A DNA stretch of 64,000 nt from Phycisphaerae bacterium (GCA_016873275.1 VGXO01000002.1:62001-126000); one strand, 5' to 3'. Positions 1 through 8,570 are shown, counted from the first letter of the stretch. Notes: generated from the letters alone by a model not told the origin. Made by a program: numbers and translations.

Positions 1-138
1 CACCTTCGGATGTGGAGCAGCCTGATCGCCGAGCACCGTGGCGATCATGCCCTCGCCGCGGGCGAGCGTGCCTTCGCCGTCGAGCGCGGCGTGCATCCGG
101 TGTTCCGGCCCGCTCGGGCACCGGTGGACGGCTCCTGA
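1..138 (+). CDS. C-terminal end of an unidentified protein (partial)
   Basis: The window opens inside a reading frame that runs 45 codons to a TGA at 136-138. The visible part is Ala/Arg-rich and contains HALAAGERAFAVERGV, which could be the end of a helical repeat or a glycosyltransferase-like protein, but it is too short to assign. It is followed 50 bp later by the FkbM-type methyltransferase on the same strand. It could also be a chance open frame; the reasonable codon usage and the gap before the next start favour a real gene end. Confidence 0.4.
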   Translation, partial: HLRMWSSLIAEHRGDHALAAGERAFAVERGVHPVFRPARAPVDGS

Positions 139-188
139 GCGTTCCGGCGACCGCCCATGCCGCGCATCCTCCCCCACGAGCTTCCTCC

Positions 189-857
189 ATGAACGACGCC
201 CGACGCTATCACGGACTGCACGGTCTCGACCTGAAGATGCGGCGGCATCTCGACTTCGACCGAGGGTACTTCGTCGAGGTCGGCGCCAACGACGGGGTGT
301 CCCAATCCAACACGCTTCACTACGAGCGGCACCGCGGCTGGCGAGGCGTGCTCGTCGAGCCCTCGCATGCAAACTACTTCAAGTGCCGCGCGAACCGCTC
401 GCCCGAGACTCGGGTCTTCTGCGCGGCGTGCGTCCCGTTCGGATACACGGAGCGCTTCGTGCCGATGCTCTACGCGAACCTGATGTCGGTCTCGGAGCTC
501 GATGGATCGGATCTCCCTGATCCACACGAGCATGTCGAGAGCGGGCGGAAGTACCTCGCGCCTCAGGAGGACGTGATCGCCTACGGCGCGATCCCTCGGA
601 CACTGAACGAGATCCTGCTCGAGGCCGACGCACCCGAGCTTGTCGACTTCTTTTCGCTCGACGTCGAAGGTTCGGAGCTCGCGGTGCTGCAGGGCATCGA
701 CCACGCAAGGTTCCGCTTCCGGCATCTCCTCGTCGAGTGCCGCGGTCTGCCTCGGATGGACGCCTTCCTCGCGTCGCACGGCTACCGGCATCTCGAGCAG
801 CTCTCCGAACACGACCATCTCTTCGTGGACGCACGACGCTCGCCGACGTCGCCATGA
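189..857 (+). CDS. FkbM-family SAM-dependent methyltransferase
   Basis: Predicted methyltransferase of the FkbM family (222 aa), a group that O-methylates sugars or other small hydroxylated substrates. The SAM-binding motif I is FVEVGANDG (residues 28-36), followed by the acidic residue in VLVEPS after strand 2, and the family motif FSLDVEGSE lies near residue 155. I chose the ATG at 189 because the motif-bearing domain starts 27 residues later; the frame stays open further upstream, but that extension is low-complexity Arg/Ala and overlaps the preceding gene end. No signal peptide is seen. Proteins of this type often sit in polysaccharide clusters, but the left neighbour is cut off, so the substrate is unknown. 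Confidence 0.8.
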   Translation: MNDARRYHGLHGLDLKMRRHLDFDRGYFVEVGANDGVSQSNTLHYERHRGWRGVLVEPSHANYFKCRANRSPETRVFCAACVPFGYTERFVPMLYANLMSVSELDGSDLPDPHEHVESGRKYLAPQEDVIAYGAIPRTLNEILLEADAPELVDFFSLDVEGSELAVLQGIDHARFRFRHLLVECRGLPRMDAFLASHGYRHLEQLSEHDHLFVDARRSPTSP

Positions 858-912
858 CCGTCGGCTCGACGGACTGCCGCGCCGCGATCCCTCGGTTCCG
901 ACTCGACCGAAC

Positions 913-2943
913 CTACTCGATCCCCTCGTGCACCTCGATCTCCTCCTCCTCGTCGCCGCGGAGGACGGTGATGCGGACGCCCTCGGGAATCGCCGCGAGG
1001 AAGAGCCGCCCGTAGGGCTTGGTCACGATCCGCGGATCGAGCACCGCGACCTGCCCGCGATCCTCGCGCGAGCGGATCAGGCGGCCGATCCCCTGCTTGA
1101 AGCGAAGCACCGCCCTCGGCAGCTGGTCGTCGCGGAAGGGGTTGCCGCCCTGCTGCCGGATGCGCTCGAGCCGCGCCTCCACCAAGGGGCGATCCGGCAC
1201 GTCGAAGGGAAGCCTCGCGATGATCACGTTGCGGAGCGCCCGCCCCCGCACGTCCACGCCCTCCCAGAAGCTCGACGTCCCGAGCAGCACCGCCCGCTCG
1301 GACGCGCGGAACTGCCGCAGGAGCGCCGTTCGGCTCGTGCCGGGGCGCTGGGCGAGCATCGCGAGCCCGCGCAGCTCGAGCTCCGGGGCGATCGCCTCCG
1401 CGACCGCCTCGAGCGAGGCGAAGCTCGTGAAGAGGACGAAGGCGCCGCCGTCGGTGCGGTCGATCTCGCGGAGGATCGCGGGCACGAGCTGGCGCAGGTG
1501 ATCGGGATGCTCCGGAGGCGGCAGCCCGGCATCGATGATCACCCGCATCTGCCTCGCGTGATCGAACGCGGAGCCGAGGACGAGGGTGCGGGCGCCCTCG
1601 CAGCCGAGCCGCGACGCGACGAGCCCGAAGTCGGATCCGCCGACGGCGAGCGTCGCGGAGGTCATCACCACCGACGCCTCCTGCCCGAAGAGGTGCTCCC
1701 GCAGGGTCGGCGCGACCTCGACCACCGCCGCGGCGAGGGTGACCATCCCCCGCGACCGCGCGTCGCGACCGCGCGAGCGTCCGACCTCGATCCAGTAGAC
1801 GCAGCCGATCAGCGACTGCCCGAGGAGCGCCGCGACCTCGTCGGCGAGCTCCTGCGTCCGCGCCGCGTAGGCGTTCAGCTCGAGCTTCTCGGCGTCCTCG
1901 GGGATCCGCTCGCGCATCAGGCGGAGGTGCCCCGCGAGCGAGGCGAGCGCGGGAGAGAGGCGGTCCTCGACGTCGGGAGGCTGGCGGAGCCGTCCGTTGC
2001 CGCCTCCTGACGACTGATGGAGCCTCCACAGCGCGTCGAAGAGCGCCTCGGACTCCCGCTGCACCGCGAGCAGCCGCGTCACCGCGAGGTCCACCAGCTC
2101 CGCCCCTTCCGCCCACCGCAGCCCGGCGAGGTAGCCGCGACCGCTCCGTTCGTCGAGCAGCGTCCGCAGCAGGTGCCGAACCCTGCCCTCGCTGACCCGG
2201 CGACCGAAGTGCTCCGCGGCGATCTCCTCGAGGTGGTGCGCCTCGTCGAGGATCACGTGCTTGTAGGGCGGCAGGAAGCCGAGTCCCCTCGAGCGCAGGG
2301 CGAGGTCGGAGAAGAAGAGCGCGTGGTTGCACACGAGGATGTCGGCGTTCTCCATCCTCCGCCGCGCCGCCTGGTAGAAGCACTTGTCGAACTGCTCGCA
2401 GCGGCGACCCATGCAGTTGTGGACGTCCGACTGCACCAGCTCCCACACCCCCGGCGGCGGCAGCTGCGGCAGCGTGGCGAGCGAGCCATCGCGGGTCTCG
2501 TACGCCCAGTCCTCGATGCGATGAAGCGCATGCCGCTCCTCCTCGTCGACGAGGAGCCGGTCCTGACGCCGCGAGGCGAGCATGAGGCGGCGCAGGCTGA
2601 CGTAGTTGCCTCGACCCTTGACGAGGACCGCCGTGAACTCCTCGGGGATCACCGCGTTGAGGAGCGGCAGGTCCTTCTCGAGGAGCTGCTCCTGCAGGGA
2701 GATCGTGTGGGTGCAGACGATGACCCGCTCGCGCCGCTCGACGACCCGCCGGATCGCCGGAAGGAGGTACGCGAAGCTCTTTCCGACCCCGGTGCCGGCC
2801 TCGACGAGGAGATGCTCCCCCCGCTCCATGGCGCCCTCGACCGCCGTCGCCATCTCGACCTGCTCGCGACGTACCTCGAAGCCGGCGAGCCGCCGCGCGA
2901 TCGGTCCGGCGTCGGCGAGGAGGCTGGCGCAGTCGATCGACAT
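913..2943 (-). CDS. dinG: DinG/XPD-like ATP-dependent DNA helicase with Fe-S cluster
   Basis: Superfamily 2 helicase of the DinG/XPD type (676 aa), a 5'-3' helicase acting on forks, D-loops and R-loops. Visible: Walker A AGTGVGKS (49-56), four cysteines at 177, 182, 188 and 205 spaced like the XPD/DinG 4Fe-4S ligands, the DEAH box (233-236) in VILDEAHHLEE, and the C-terminal motif QGIGRLIRSREDRG. The start is the ATG at 2943 (MSIDCASLLADAG); the frame continues upstream only through the tandem-repeat region, so an earlier start is unlikely. Single gene, divergent from sucC. I see no LexA-like operator. The name dinG is by family; YoaA-like helicases share the architecture. Confidence 0.88.
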   Translation of the reverse strand: MSIDCASLLADAGPIARRLAGFEVRREQVEMATAVEGAMERGEHLLVEAGTGVGKSFAYLLPAIRRVVERRERVIVCTHTISLQEQLLEKDLPLLNAVIPEEFTAVLVKGRGNYVSLRRLMLASRRQDRLLVDEEERHALHRIEDWAYETRDGSLATLPQLPPPGVWELVQSDVHNCMGRRCEQFDKCFYQAARRRMENADILVCNHALFFSDLALRSRGLGFLPPYKHVILDEAHHLEEIAAEHFGRRVSEGRVRHLLRTLLDERSGRGYLAGLRWAEGAELVDLAVTRLLAVQRESEALFDALWRLHQSSGGGNGRLRQPPDVEDRLSPALASLAGHLRLMRERIPEDAEKLELNAYAARTQELADEVAALLGQSLIGCVYWIEVGRSRGRDARSRGMVTLAAAVVEVAPTLREHLFGQEASVVMTSATLAVGGSDFGLVASRLGCEGARTLVLGSAFDHARQMRVIIDAGLPPPEHPDHLRQLVPAILREIDRTDGGAFVLFTSFASLEAVAEAIAPELELRGLAMLAQRPGTSRTALLRQFRASERAVLLGTSSFWEGVDVRGRALRNVIIARLPFDVPDRPLVEARLERIRQQGGNPFRDDQLPRAVLRFKQGIGRLIRSREDRGQVAVLDPRIVTKPYGRLFLAAIPEGVRITVLRGDEEEEIEVHEGIE

Positions 2944-2988
2944 GCGCGGACTGTATCGCATCGATCGCCCGACTCCGATGCCGCCCGC

Positions 2989-3126
2989 ACCTCTCCCGCG
3001 AGTCGCCACGCGACGAGCGGGAGAGCTGCCGCGCGCCCCACCTCTCCCGCGAGTCGCCATGCGACGAGTGGGAGAGCTGCCGCGCGCCCCACCTCTCCCG
3101 CGAGTCGCCACGCGACGAGTGGGAGA
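2989..3126. repeat. 51-bp tandem repeat (2.7 copies) of hairpin-forming units
   Basis: Three copies start at 2989, 3040 and 3091 (period 51), the last one incomplete. Each unit carries nested inverted repeats: outer arms CTCTCCCGC/GCGGGAGAG (or one-base variants), inner arms GTCGC/GCGAC and a 3-nt loop. Copies differ by only a few bases. Because 51 is a multiple of 3, the block is open in several frames and creates false N-terminal extensions. It fills most of the 447-bp gap between divergent dinG and sucC, next to two further perfect inverted repeats. Confidence 0.85.
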
Positions 3127-3129
3127 GGT

Positions 3130-3156
3130 CGCGTCGCGAACGCAGTTCGCGACGCG
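3130..3156. repeat. Perfect 12-bp inverted repeat
   Basis: Arms 3130-3141 and 3145-3156 (CGCGTCGCGAAC and its complement) with a 3-nt loop, directly after the 51-bp tandem repeat. No T-tract follows on either strand, so it is not a classical terminator. It belongs to the same hairpin-dense gap between divergent genes. Confidence 0.75.
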
Positions 3157-3249
3157 GGTGAGGGTGGTGCGACTCGAGACGAGCGTCGAACGGCGCTCCT
3201 GTCGCGACGACGCCGGTCACCGCACGTCGTGCTTCGTACCACCCCCACC

Positions 3250-3274
3250 GGGCTTGTCGCGTCGCGACAAGCCC
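3250..3274. repeat. Perfect 12-bp palindrome with 1-nt centre
   Basis: Arms 3250-3261 and 3263-3274 (GGGCTTGTCGCG and its complement) around a single T. It is followed at about 3279-3305 by a weaker inverted repeat (ACTCCCCCGCG with CGCGGGAGAGT, one mismatch). It lies upstream of sucC and could be an operator or part of a REP-like element. Confidence 0.7.
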
Positions 3275-3306
3275 GACTCCCCCGCGTCGCTCCGCTCGCG
3301 GGAGAG

Positions 3307-3336
3307 TTCCGAAGCGGATCGCCCGACCAGTATCAT
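3307..3336 (+). promoter_or_regulatory. Weak candidate promoter for sucC
   Basis: A TATCAT -10-like hexamer at 3331-3336 lies 55 bp before the sucC ATG. The best -35 is TTCCGA at 3307-3312 with an 18-bp spacer. It is the only -10-like element close to the gene in an otherwise very GC-rich gap. Confidence 0.35.
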
Positions 3337-3390
3337 CCTCCCCCTCGCGCTCCAGAACGCTGCGCGAGCCACGCCTCCGGAACGACCCGC

Positions 3391-4590
3391 ATGAAGGTCC
3401 ACGAGTATCAAGCCCGCCAGCTCCTCCGCGACGCGGGCATTCCCGTCCCCCCCGGCGCGATGGTCGAGTCGCCCGCCGCCGCGGCGAAGGAGGCGAGGTC
3501 GATCTTCGCCGCCGGCGCCTCGCGGGTCGTGGTCAAGGCGCAGGTCCACGCGGGCGGTCGAGGCAAGGCGGGCTTCGTGAAGCTCGTCTCCGACGAGAAG
3601 AGCGCGACCGACTCGGCGACCTTCATGCTCTCGAACCGGATGCGGAGCCCGCAGACCCCGCCGGAGGGACTCGAGGTCAAGCGGCTCCTCGTGGCGGAGG
3701 CAGTCGACATCGCCAAGGAGTACTACCTCGCGATCCTCGTCGATCGGGCGCGGCGGACGAACACCCTCATCGCCTCGGCGGAGGGCGGCGTCGAGATCGA
3801 GAAGACCGCCGAGGAGCGCCCGGACGCGATCCTCACCATGCCGACCGATCCGCTCCTCGGCCTGCAGCCATGGCAGGCGAGGCAGGTCGCGTTCAAGCTC
3901 GGCTTCGCCGGCAAGGCGGTGGGGCAGGCGGTGGACCTCATGCTCCGCCTCGACCGGCTCTTCCGCGCGAGCGACGCGAGCCTCGCGGAGATCAACCCCC
4001 TCGTCCTGACGCCTCCGACGAAGGACTTTCCCGACGGTCGGGTCATGGCGGTCGACGCCAAGTTCTCCTTCGACGACAACGCGATGTTCCGGCAGAAGGC
4101 GATCGCGTCGCTCTTCGATCCCGCCGAGGAGAACCCGCTCGAGCTGAAGGCCCGCGAGTTCGGGCTCAGCTACATCGCCCTCGACGGCAGCATCGGCTGC
4201 CTCGTGAACGGCGCGGGGCTCGCCATGGCGACGATGGACATCATCAAGCTGCACGGCGCGGAGCCCGCGAACTTCCTCGACGTCGGCGGCAGCGCGAGCG
4301 AGCAGGCGGTGACCGAGGCGTTCCGGATCATCCTCGCCGACCCCAAGGTGAAGGGCGTCCTCGTCAACATCTTCGGCGGCATCATGCAGTGCGACGTGAT
4401 CGCCCGCGCGATCGTCTCCGCGGCGAAGACCGTCGGCTTCAAGGTGCCGCTGACCGTGCGGCTCGAGGGCACCAACGTCGCCGCGGCGCGGCGGATCCTC
4501 GAGGAGGCGCAGCGCGACCTCCCCACCATGCAGCCCGCGACCGACCTCGCGGACGCCGCGAGGCGGATCTGCGCGGCGATCGCCCGCTAG
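3391..4590 (+). CDS. sucC: Succinate--CoA ligase (ADP-forming) subunit beta
   Basis: ATP-grasp beta subunit of succinyl-CoA synthetase (399 aa, usual length about 390-400), which makes ATP from succinyl-CoA in the TCA cycle together with the alpha subunit SucD. The N-terminus [20 protein letters not shown] and the ATP-grasp loop [11 protein letters not shown] (52-62) are canonical. The CoA-ligase half shows [10 protein letters not shown] and [14 protein letters not shown]. The start follows the family N-terminus exactly. sucD, normally the next gene, is absent: a HAD phosphatase follows after 23 bp, so the alpha subunit must be encoded elsewhere. Confidence 0.95.
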   Translation: MKVHEYQARQLLRDAGIPVPPGAMVESPAAAAKEARSIFAAGASRVVVKAQVHAGGRGKAGFVKLVSDEKSATDSATFMLSNRMRSPQTPPEGLEVKRLLVAEAVDIAKEYYLAILVDRARRTNTLIASAEGGVEIEKTAEERPDAILTMPTDPLLGLQPWQARQVAFKLGFAGKAVGQAVDLMLRLDRLFRASDASLAEINPLVLTPPTKDFPDGRVMAVDAKFSFDDNAMFRQKAIASLFDPAEENPLELKAREFGLSYIALDGSIGCLVNGAGLAMATMDIIKLHGAEPANFLDVGGSASEQAVTEAFRIILADPKVKGVLVNIFGGIMQCDVIARAIVSAAKTVGFKVPLTVRLEGTNVAAARRILEEAQRDLPTMQPATDLADAARRICAAIAR

Positions 4591-4613
4591 GCGCCTCCGA
4601 GGTCTCTGCCAGC

Positions 4614-5309
4614 ATGCTCGTCCTCTTCGACATCGACGGCACGATGCTCCTGACCCACGGCGCCGGACTTCGCGCGATGGCGAAGGCGATGGCGGACGTG
4701 CATGGTCCGGGGCCGTACGACTTCGAGGGCGTCTCGACCTCGGGACGCCTCGACACCCACATCTGGCGGGACCTCAGCGAGAAGCACGGGAAGGCGACCG
4801 ACGAGCGGATCCACGAGCGGTTCCGCGGTCGCTACCACCATCACCTGACGAGGGGCTTCGAGACGGAGGCGGTCTCCGAGGCGCTGCCGGGCGCGCCGGA
4901 GCTCGTCCTTCGCCTCCGCCGCGAGCCCGGCGTGACGCTCGGACTCCTCACCGGCAACTATCCGGAGACCGGGCGGCTCAAGGTTCGTGCCGCCGGCTTC
5001 GATCCGGATCACTTCGTGCTCGGGGCGTTCGCCTCCGACGGCATCGACCGACGATCGCTTCCTCCCGTCGCCATGCGGCGGTTCGAGGAGCACCACGGTC
5101 GCGCGGTGCCGCCCGAGCAGGTCGTGATCATCGGCGACACCCCCCTCGACGTGGATTGTGCGTTGATCAACGGATGCCGCTGCCTCGCGGTCACGACCGG
5201 CAAGCATCCCGCGGAGGAGCTCGTGGGAGCGCATCGAGTCGTCGCGGATCTTCGCGCGACCGACGACCTCGCGGCGTGGATCGTCGCGCACCGTCGATCG
5301 CCGGCGTAG
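4614..5309 (+). CDS. HAD-superfamily phosphatase (phosphoglycolate phosphatase-like)
   Basis: Cytosolic HAD hydrolase (231 aa). The nucleophile motif FDIDGT (residues 5-10) begins almost at the N-terminus, motif II is LLTGNY, and motif IV is IIGDTPLDVDCA. The alpha-helical C1 cap between motifs I and II fits the phosphoglycolate phosphatase/beta-phosphoglucomutase subgroup. It starts 23 bp after sucC on the same strand and is probably cotranscribed. The substrate cannot be told from sequence; Gph-like metabolite repair is a reasonable guess. Confidence 0.8.
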   Translation: MLVLFDIDGTMLLTHGAGLRAMAKAMADVHGPGPYDFEGVSTSGRLDTHIWRDLSEKHGKATDERIHERFRGRYHHHLTRGFETEAVSEALPGAPELVLRLRREPGVTLGLLTGNYPETGRLKVRAAGFDPDHFVLGAFASDGIDRRSLPPVAMRRFEEHHGRAVPPEQVVIIGDTPLDVDCALINGCRCLAVTTGKHPAEELVGAHRVVADLRATDDLAAWIVAHRRSPA

Positions 5310-5400
5310 ACCGCGACGGCATCGCAGGTTGCGCCGACGATCGCGTCGCCGCGACGCGCCGAGGTCGTCGTCGCCGCATCGGACGATCTCCACCGATGGT

Positions 5401-5409
5401 GTGGATAAT
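5401..5409 (+). promoter_or_regulatory. Extended -10-like element upstream of the 5474 gene
   Basis: GTGGATAAT at 5401-5409 holds a GATAAT hexamer about 65 bp before the 5474 start, in a gap of 164 bp that is otherwise GC-rich. No recognisable -35 is found 16-18 bp upstream, so this is a weak call. Confidence 0.25.
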
Positions 5410-5473
5410 CTGCCCTTCCGCTGGTCCGCGGTCGATCTGGCACTAGGTTTCCACCCGGGAAGGAGCCGATCGA

Positions 5474-6217
5474 ATGCGCGACTTCAGCGAGTGCTGCAGC
5501 GACTTCTACGTCAACCAGAAGCTCGCGCTGAAGATGGACCTCCCGGAGAGCCGGGAGACCCTGCTCGACCTCTTCGACCGGATCCGCCGCGAGGCACCCG
5601 ACCTCGACCGGCTGCGTCGGTACGAAGGCGAGCTGGCGCTCGAGAGCCCCGACACCGAGCGAAGGTATCGCTGGGTCGCGATGCGGCAGACCTCGATCCG
5701 AAGCGGCGAGGTCAACCCGGAGGAGCTCGAGAGCGCCTACCGGCTGCACCGGCTGATCCTCGAGATCGCCCCCTACTACCTCTCGATCAGTCCGCTCGAC
5801 GTCGACTACCTCGAGCTCGTCTTCGGCTTCGACCTCGAGGCGGAGACGAACCGCGACGAGGTGGTCTTCGACGCGCTCCTCGCGGACAGCCCCCTCGCGA
5901 GCCTGGTGGATGCCCAGCAGGATCGCTTCCTCGACTGCCAGCCGATCGTCGGGATCGCCCTGAGCGAGTCCTGCGACCTCCAGGCGTTCTTCGAGGTCCG
6001 AAGCCGCGGGTCCGCGGCGGAGGCGGCGAGCGGGGAGTTCGCGCCGGAGCCGATCAGCGTCTACCTCACCATCCGCCGCCACGGGCCGATCACCGACCTC
6101 GCCCAGTTCCCGGAGATCTTCGCCGGACTCTGCGGGCATGCCGAGCGCCTCGCGGAGGAGCGGGTGATCCCCAACCTCGTCATGCCGATCCGCCACGCGA
6201 TCCTGTCGCGGCCCTGA
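5474..6217 (+). CDS. Conserved hypothetical protein, acidic, cytosolic
   Basis: 247-aa protein with no signal peptide or membrane segment. It is acidic and helix-rich (Leu/Glu/Asp/Arg), with several regularly spaced aromatic residues (YYLSISPLDVDYLELVFGFD around 107-127) and a central FDALLADSPLASLVDAQQ stretch. The start is well supported by a strong Shine-Dalgarno GGAAGGAG about 8 nt before the ATG. I do not recognise the family with certainty, but codon usage and start signal argue it is real. It stands alone between a HAD phosphatase and an exported dockerin protein. Confidence 0.75.
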   Translation: MRDFSECCSDFYVNQKLALKMDLPESRETLLDLFDRIRREAPDLDRLRRYEGELALESPDTERRYRWVAMRQTSIRSGEVNPEELESAYRLHRLILEIAPYYLSISPLDVDYLELVFGFDLEAETNRDEVVFDALLADSPLASLVDAQQDRFLDCQPIVGIALSESCDLQAFFEVRSRGSAAEAASGEFAPEPISVYLTIRRHGPITDLAQFPEIFAGLCGHAERLAEERVIPNLVMPIRHAILSRP

Positions 6218-6254
6218 CGGCGCGAGGTCGCGGAGAGGATCGAACCTCGCGCCG
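6218..6254. repeat. 11-bp inverted repeat between two genes
   Basis: Perfect arms 6218-6228 (CGGCGCGAGGT) and 6244-6254 with a 15-nt loop, starting one base after the 5474 gene stops. There is no T-tract, so it may stabilise the upstream mRNA end or act as a Rho-assisted terminator before the exported-protein gene. Confidence 0.6.
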
Positions 6255-6285
6255 ACCAACCCGAGTCCCCGAAGGAGAACGAACC

Positions 6286-7653
6286 ATGCACCGCGCTCCC
6301 GACCGCGCCGCTGCGGCGATCCTGCTTGCGACCTCGACGATCCTCGCCCCTGCCGCCGCCGATGACCGCGCCGGCGATGGCTGCGTCCCGGGATGGGACC
6401 TCTCGATCGGCGTGCCGGGCGCCGACAGCGGGATCGTCGGCAGCCTGCTCCTCCACGACGACGGCGGAGGACAGGCGCTCTATCTCGGCGGGAGCTTCAC
6501 CTCGGTCGGCGGCGTCGCCGCGAGCCGGATCGCCCGGTTCGACGGCACCACGCTGACGCCGCTTGGGAGCGGTCTCTCGAACGCCGAGTGCTACGCCCTC
6601 GGCAGCTTCGCCGGCGACCTCTACGCCGCCGGCTACTTCGACCTCGCGGGCGGCGTGCCCGGCACCGCGAAGCTCGCCCGCTGGCGGAACGGCGCGTGGG
6701 AGTCGATCGGCGCCCAGCTCGAGCTCTTCTCGAACCAGCTGTGGGACCTCACCACCTTCGATGATGGCTCCGGCGACGCCCTCTACATCACCGGGAACTT
6801 CCAGAACATCGGCGGCAGCGGCGCGAACTACGTCGCCAAGTACGACGGCACCACCTTCTCGCCGCTCGGGGGCTCGATCGGCGGCAACGTGCCGCTGATC
6901 CTCTTCACGAGTGCCGCCTTCGACGACGGCACCGGACCCGCCCTCTACGTCGGCGGTCGATTCACCGAGGTGGGCGGCGTCCCGGCGAGCCGCATCGCGA
7001 AGTGGAACGGGAAGCAATGGTCCGCCCTCGGCAGCGGCATCGCGGGCACCGGCTCGACGGTCTCGATCATGACCATGGCGATCTTCGACGACGGGTCGGG
7101 ACCGGCGCTCTACGTCGGCGGGCAGTCGTTCACCTCGGCGGGAGGTCAGCCCGCCAACCGGGTCGCGCGGTGGAACGGCACGCAGTGGTCGAACGTGGGC
7201 GAGGGGTTCGCGAACGGGATCGTCTGGAAGCTCGCGGTCTACGACGATGGCTCCGGCGAGGCGCTCTACGCCTTCGGCACCTTCACGGCATCCGGCTCGA
7301 CGCCCCTCGAGCGGATGGCGAAGTGGAACGGCACCTCCTGGGAACCCTTCGGCGGCGGGGCGAGCGGCACGGTGCTCGACGCGATCGTCATCCCGAGCGA
7401 CGCCGGGCAGGACCTCCTGATCGGGGGTCAGTTCACCTCGATCGGCGGACAGCCCGCCAACCGATTGGCGCTCTGGGAGGGATGCGGCGGTCCCGGCGTC
7501 CCGGGCGACCTGAACGGCGACGGCGTCGTGAATGGGGCGGATCTCTCGATCCTGCTCGCCGCCTGGGGCAGCAACGACCCCCTGCCGGACCTCAACGGGG
7601 ACGGCGTGGTCAACGGCGCCGACCTCGCGATGCTCCTCTCCGACTGGACCTGA
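6286..7653 (+). CDS. Exported beta-propeller-like protein with C-terminal dockerin-type domain
   Basis: 455-aa secreted protein. A Sec signal peptide (ATSTILAPAAADD cleavage region) is followed by at least six repeats of about 55 residues of the form ALYVGGxFTxxGGxxAxRIAKWNGxxW, which should fold as a beta-propeller (Kelch/delta-60-like). The C-terminus carries two calcium-binding dockerin/EF-hand-like loops, PGDLNGDGVVNGADLSILL and PDLNGDGVVNGADLAMLL. This dockerin type is common on Phycisphaerae exoproteins and probably links them to a cell-surface partner. The start has GAAGGAGAAC ahead of the ATG. Ligand unknown. Confidence 0.82.
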   Translation: MHRAPDRAAAAILLATSTILAPAAADDRAGDGCVPGWDLSIGVPGADSGIVGSLLLHDDGGGQALYLGGSFTSVGGVAASRIARFDGTTLTPLGSGLSNAECYALGSFAGDLYAAGYFDLAGGVPGTAKLARWRNGAWESIGAQLELFSNQLWDLTTFDDGSGDALYITGNFQNIGGSGANYVAKYDGTTFSPLGGSIGGNVPLILFTSAAFDDGTGPALYVGGRFTEVGGVPASRIAKWNGKQWSALGSGIAGTGSTVSIMTMAIFDDGSGPALYVGGQSFTSAGGQPANRVARWNGTQWSNVGEGFANGIVWKLAVYDDGSGEALYAFGTFTASGSTPLERMAKWNGTSWEPFGGGASGTVLDAIVIPSDAGQDLLIGGQFTSIGGQPANRLALWEGCGGPGVPGDLNGDGVVNGADLSILLAAWGSNDPLPDLNGDGVVNGADLAMLLSDWT

Positions 7654-7928
7654 CGGGGGACGCGGGCGGCGATCTCGCAAGGGGCGGACGCGTGATCCCG
7701 GAGTCGCCCTCATCGTTTTTCAAAGAATCTGCTTGCCGAGATCGTGATGTGAGGTCATGTTCCGGTTACCGGATCGGGAGTCTGCCCCACGCAGACCTCC
7801 TGGGAGGGTTCCCCCGAGGAGGGGGAGGCGTGAAGGAGCGGAGTCACACGAAAAGGGAGTCGCGTCGAGCCCGTCGCGTGGACGGAGCCGGCGAGACAGA
7901 ACAACTCGCAGAGAGGAAGGAACTGGAC
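7654..7928 (+). promoter_or_regulatory. Structured leader/promoter region before the PEP-CTERM-type gene
   Basis: 275 bp without a gene. It holds an AT-rich patch (GTTTTTCAAAGAATC, about 7715-7729), a weak promoter TTGCCG (7733-7738) - 17 bp - CATGTT (7756-7761), and a hairpin GGAGTCTGC/GCAGACCTCC (7777-7800, one bulged base). More C/G runs able to pair (about 7797-7826) follow. A transcript from that promoter would have a roughly 160-nt folded 5' leader. Confidence 0.35.
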
Positions 7929-8570
7929 ATGAAGAGCGCTCTTCGAAATCGTCTCGCGCGGCACCTCGCCGTCGCGGCCGTCGCCAGCGTCGCGGGCCAT
8001 GCCTCGGCCGCGATCGTCTACAGCGGCGTGGTGAACCTGAACATTCCCTCGACGACCAACGGTCTCTACCTGAACGTCGTCACCGGCGCGTTCAACACGA
8101 CCGGCGGCACCGGCTCCACCGTCCCCGGCTGGGACGTGAATCCCTGGTCGTCCACGACCCTGAACTTCTTCAACCCGGCGGCGCCGACCGGCGGCGTCTA
8201 CATGCGGCTCACGAGCGGGGGTGCCCCGACCACCGGCGTCAGCAACCTTGCCGGCGGCACGATCATCGGAAGCGCCTCGACCTGGTCCGCCGGCGCCGCG
8301 CAGACGACCGGTCCCGGCGCGTTCGTGTTCAACAGCAGCAACAACGTCGTCGGCTTCCGCTTCAACAACGAGGCGGCGGGCACGCTGCACTACGGGTGGA
8401 TGCGGATCTCGCTCGCCGGCACGCTGCAGGGTCAGCCCCGCACGCTGGTCGAGTACGCCTTCGAGAGCCTTGCGGGCACGTCGATCGCCGCGGGCGCCAT
8501 CCCGGCGCCGGGCGCCATCGCCCTGCTCGGTCTCGCGGGTCTCGCCGGCTCGCGTCGCCGTCGCGCCTGA
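7929..8570 (+). CDS. Exported protein with PEP-CTERM-like sorting signal
   Basis: 213-aa exported protein. It has an N-terminal Arg-rich region plus hydrophobic core ending in GHASAA (signal peptidase I type), a beta-strand-rich Ser/Thr/Gly/Asn-rich body, and a tripartite C-terminal tail PAPGAIALLGLAGLAG followed by SRRRRA. That tail (Pro-rich motif, transmembrane helix, Arg cluster) is the PEP-CTERM/exosortase-type sorting signal in its planctomycete variant. No exosortase gene is in the window. The ATG at 7929 is preceded by GAGAGGAAGGAACTGGAC, a good Shine-Dalgarno region. Function unknown, probably a surface or matrix protein. Confidence 0.8.
   Translation: MKSALRNRLARHLAVAAVASVAGHASAAIVYSGVVNLNIPSTTNGLYLNVVTGAFNTTGGTGSTVPGWDVNPWSSTTLNFFNPAAPTGGVYMRLTSGGAPTTGVSNLAGGTIIGSASTWSAGAAQTTGPGAFVFNSSNNVVGFRFNNEAAGTLHYGWMRISLAGTLQGQPRTLVEYAFESLAGTSIAAGAIPAPGAIALLGLAGLAGSRRRRA

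Noticed and set aside
12-188. Longer start for the FkbM methyltransferase at position 12
   Set aside because: The extension is low-complexity Arg/Ala/Pro sequence, overlaps the end of the preceding frame and is not part of the family fold.
2930-3000. LexA operator for dinG
   Set aside because: No SOS-box-like palindrome (Gram-negative or Gram-positive type) was found near the start.
2944-3111. N-terminal extension of the DinG-like helicase through the tandem repeats
   Set aside because: The repeat is open in several frames because its period is a multiple of 3; the helicase domain begins right after the ATG at 2943.
2989-3126. CRISPR array
   Set aside because: Units are contiguous with no unique spacers, and no cas genes are near.
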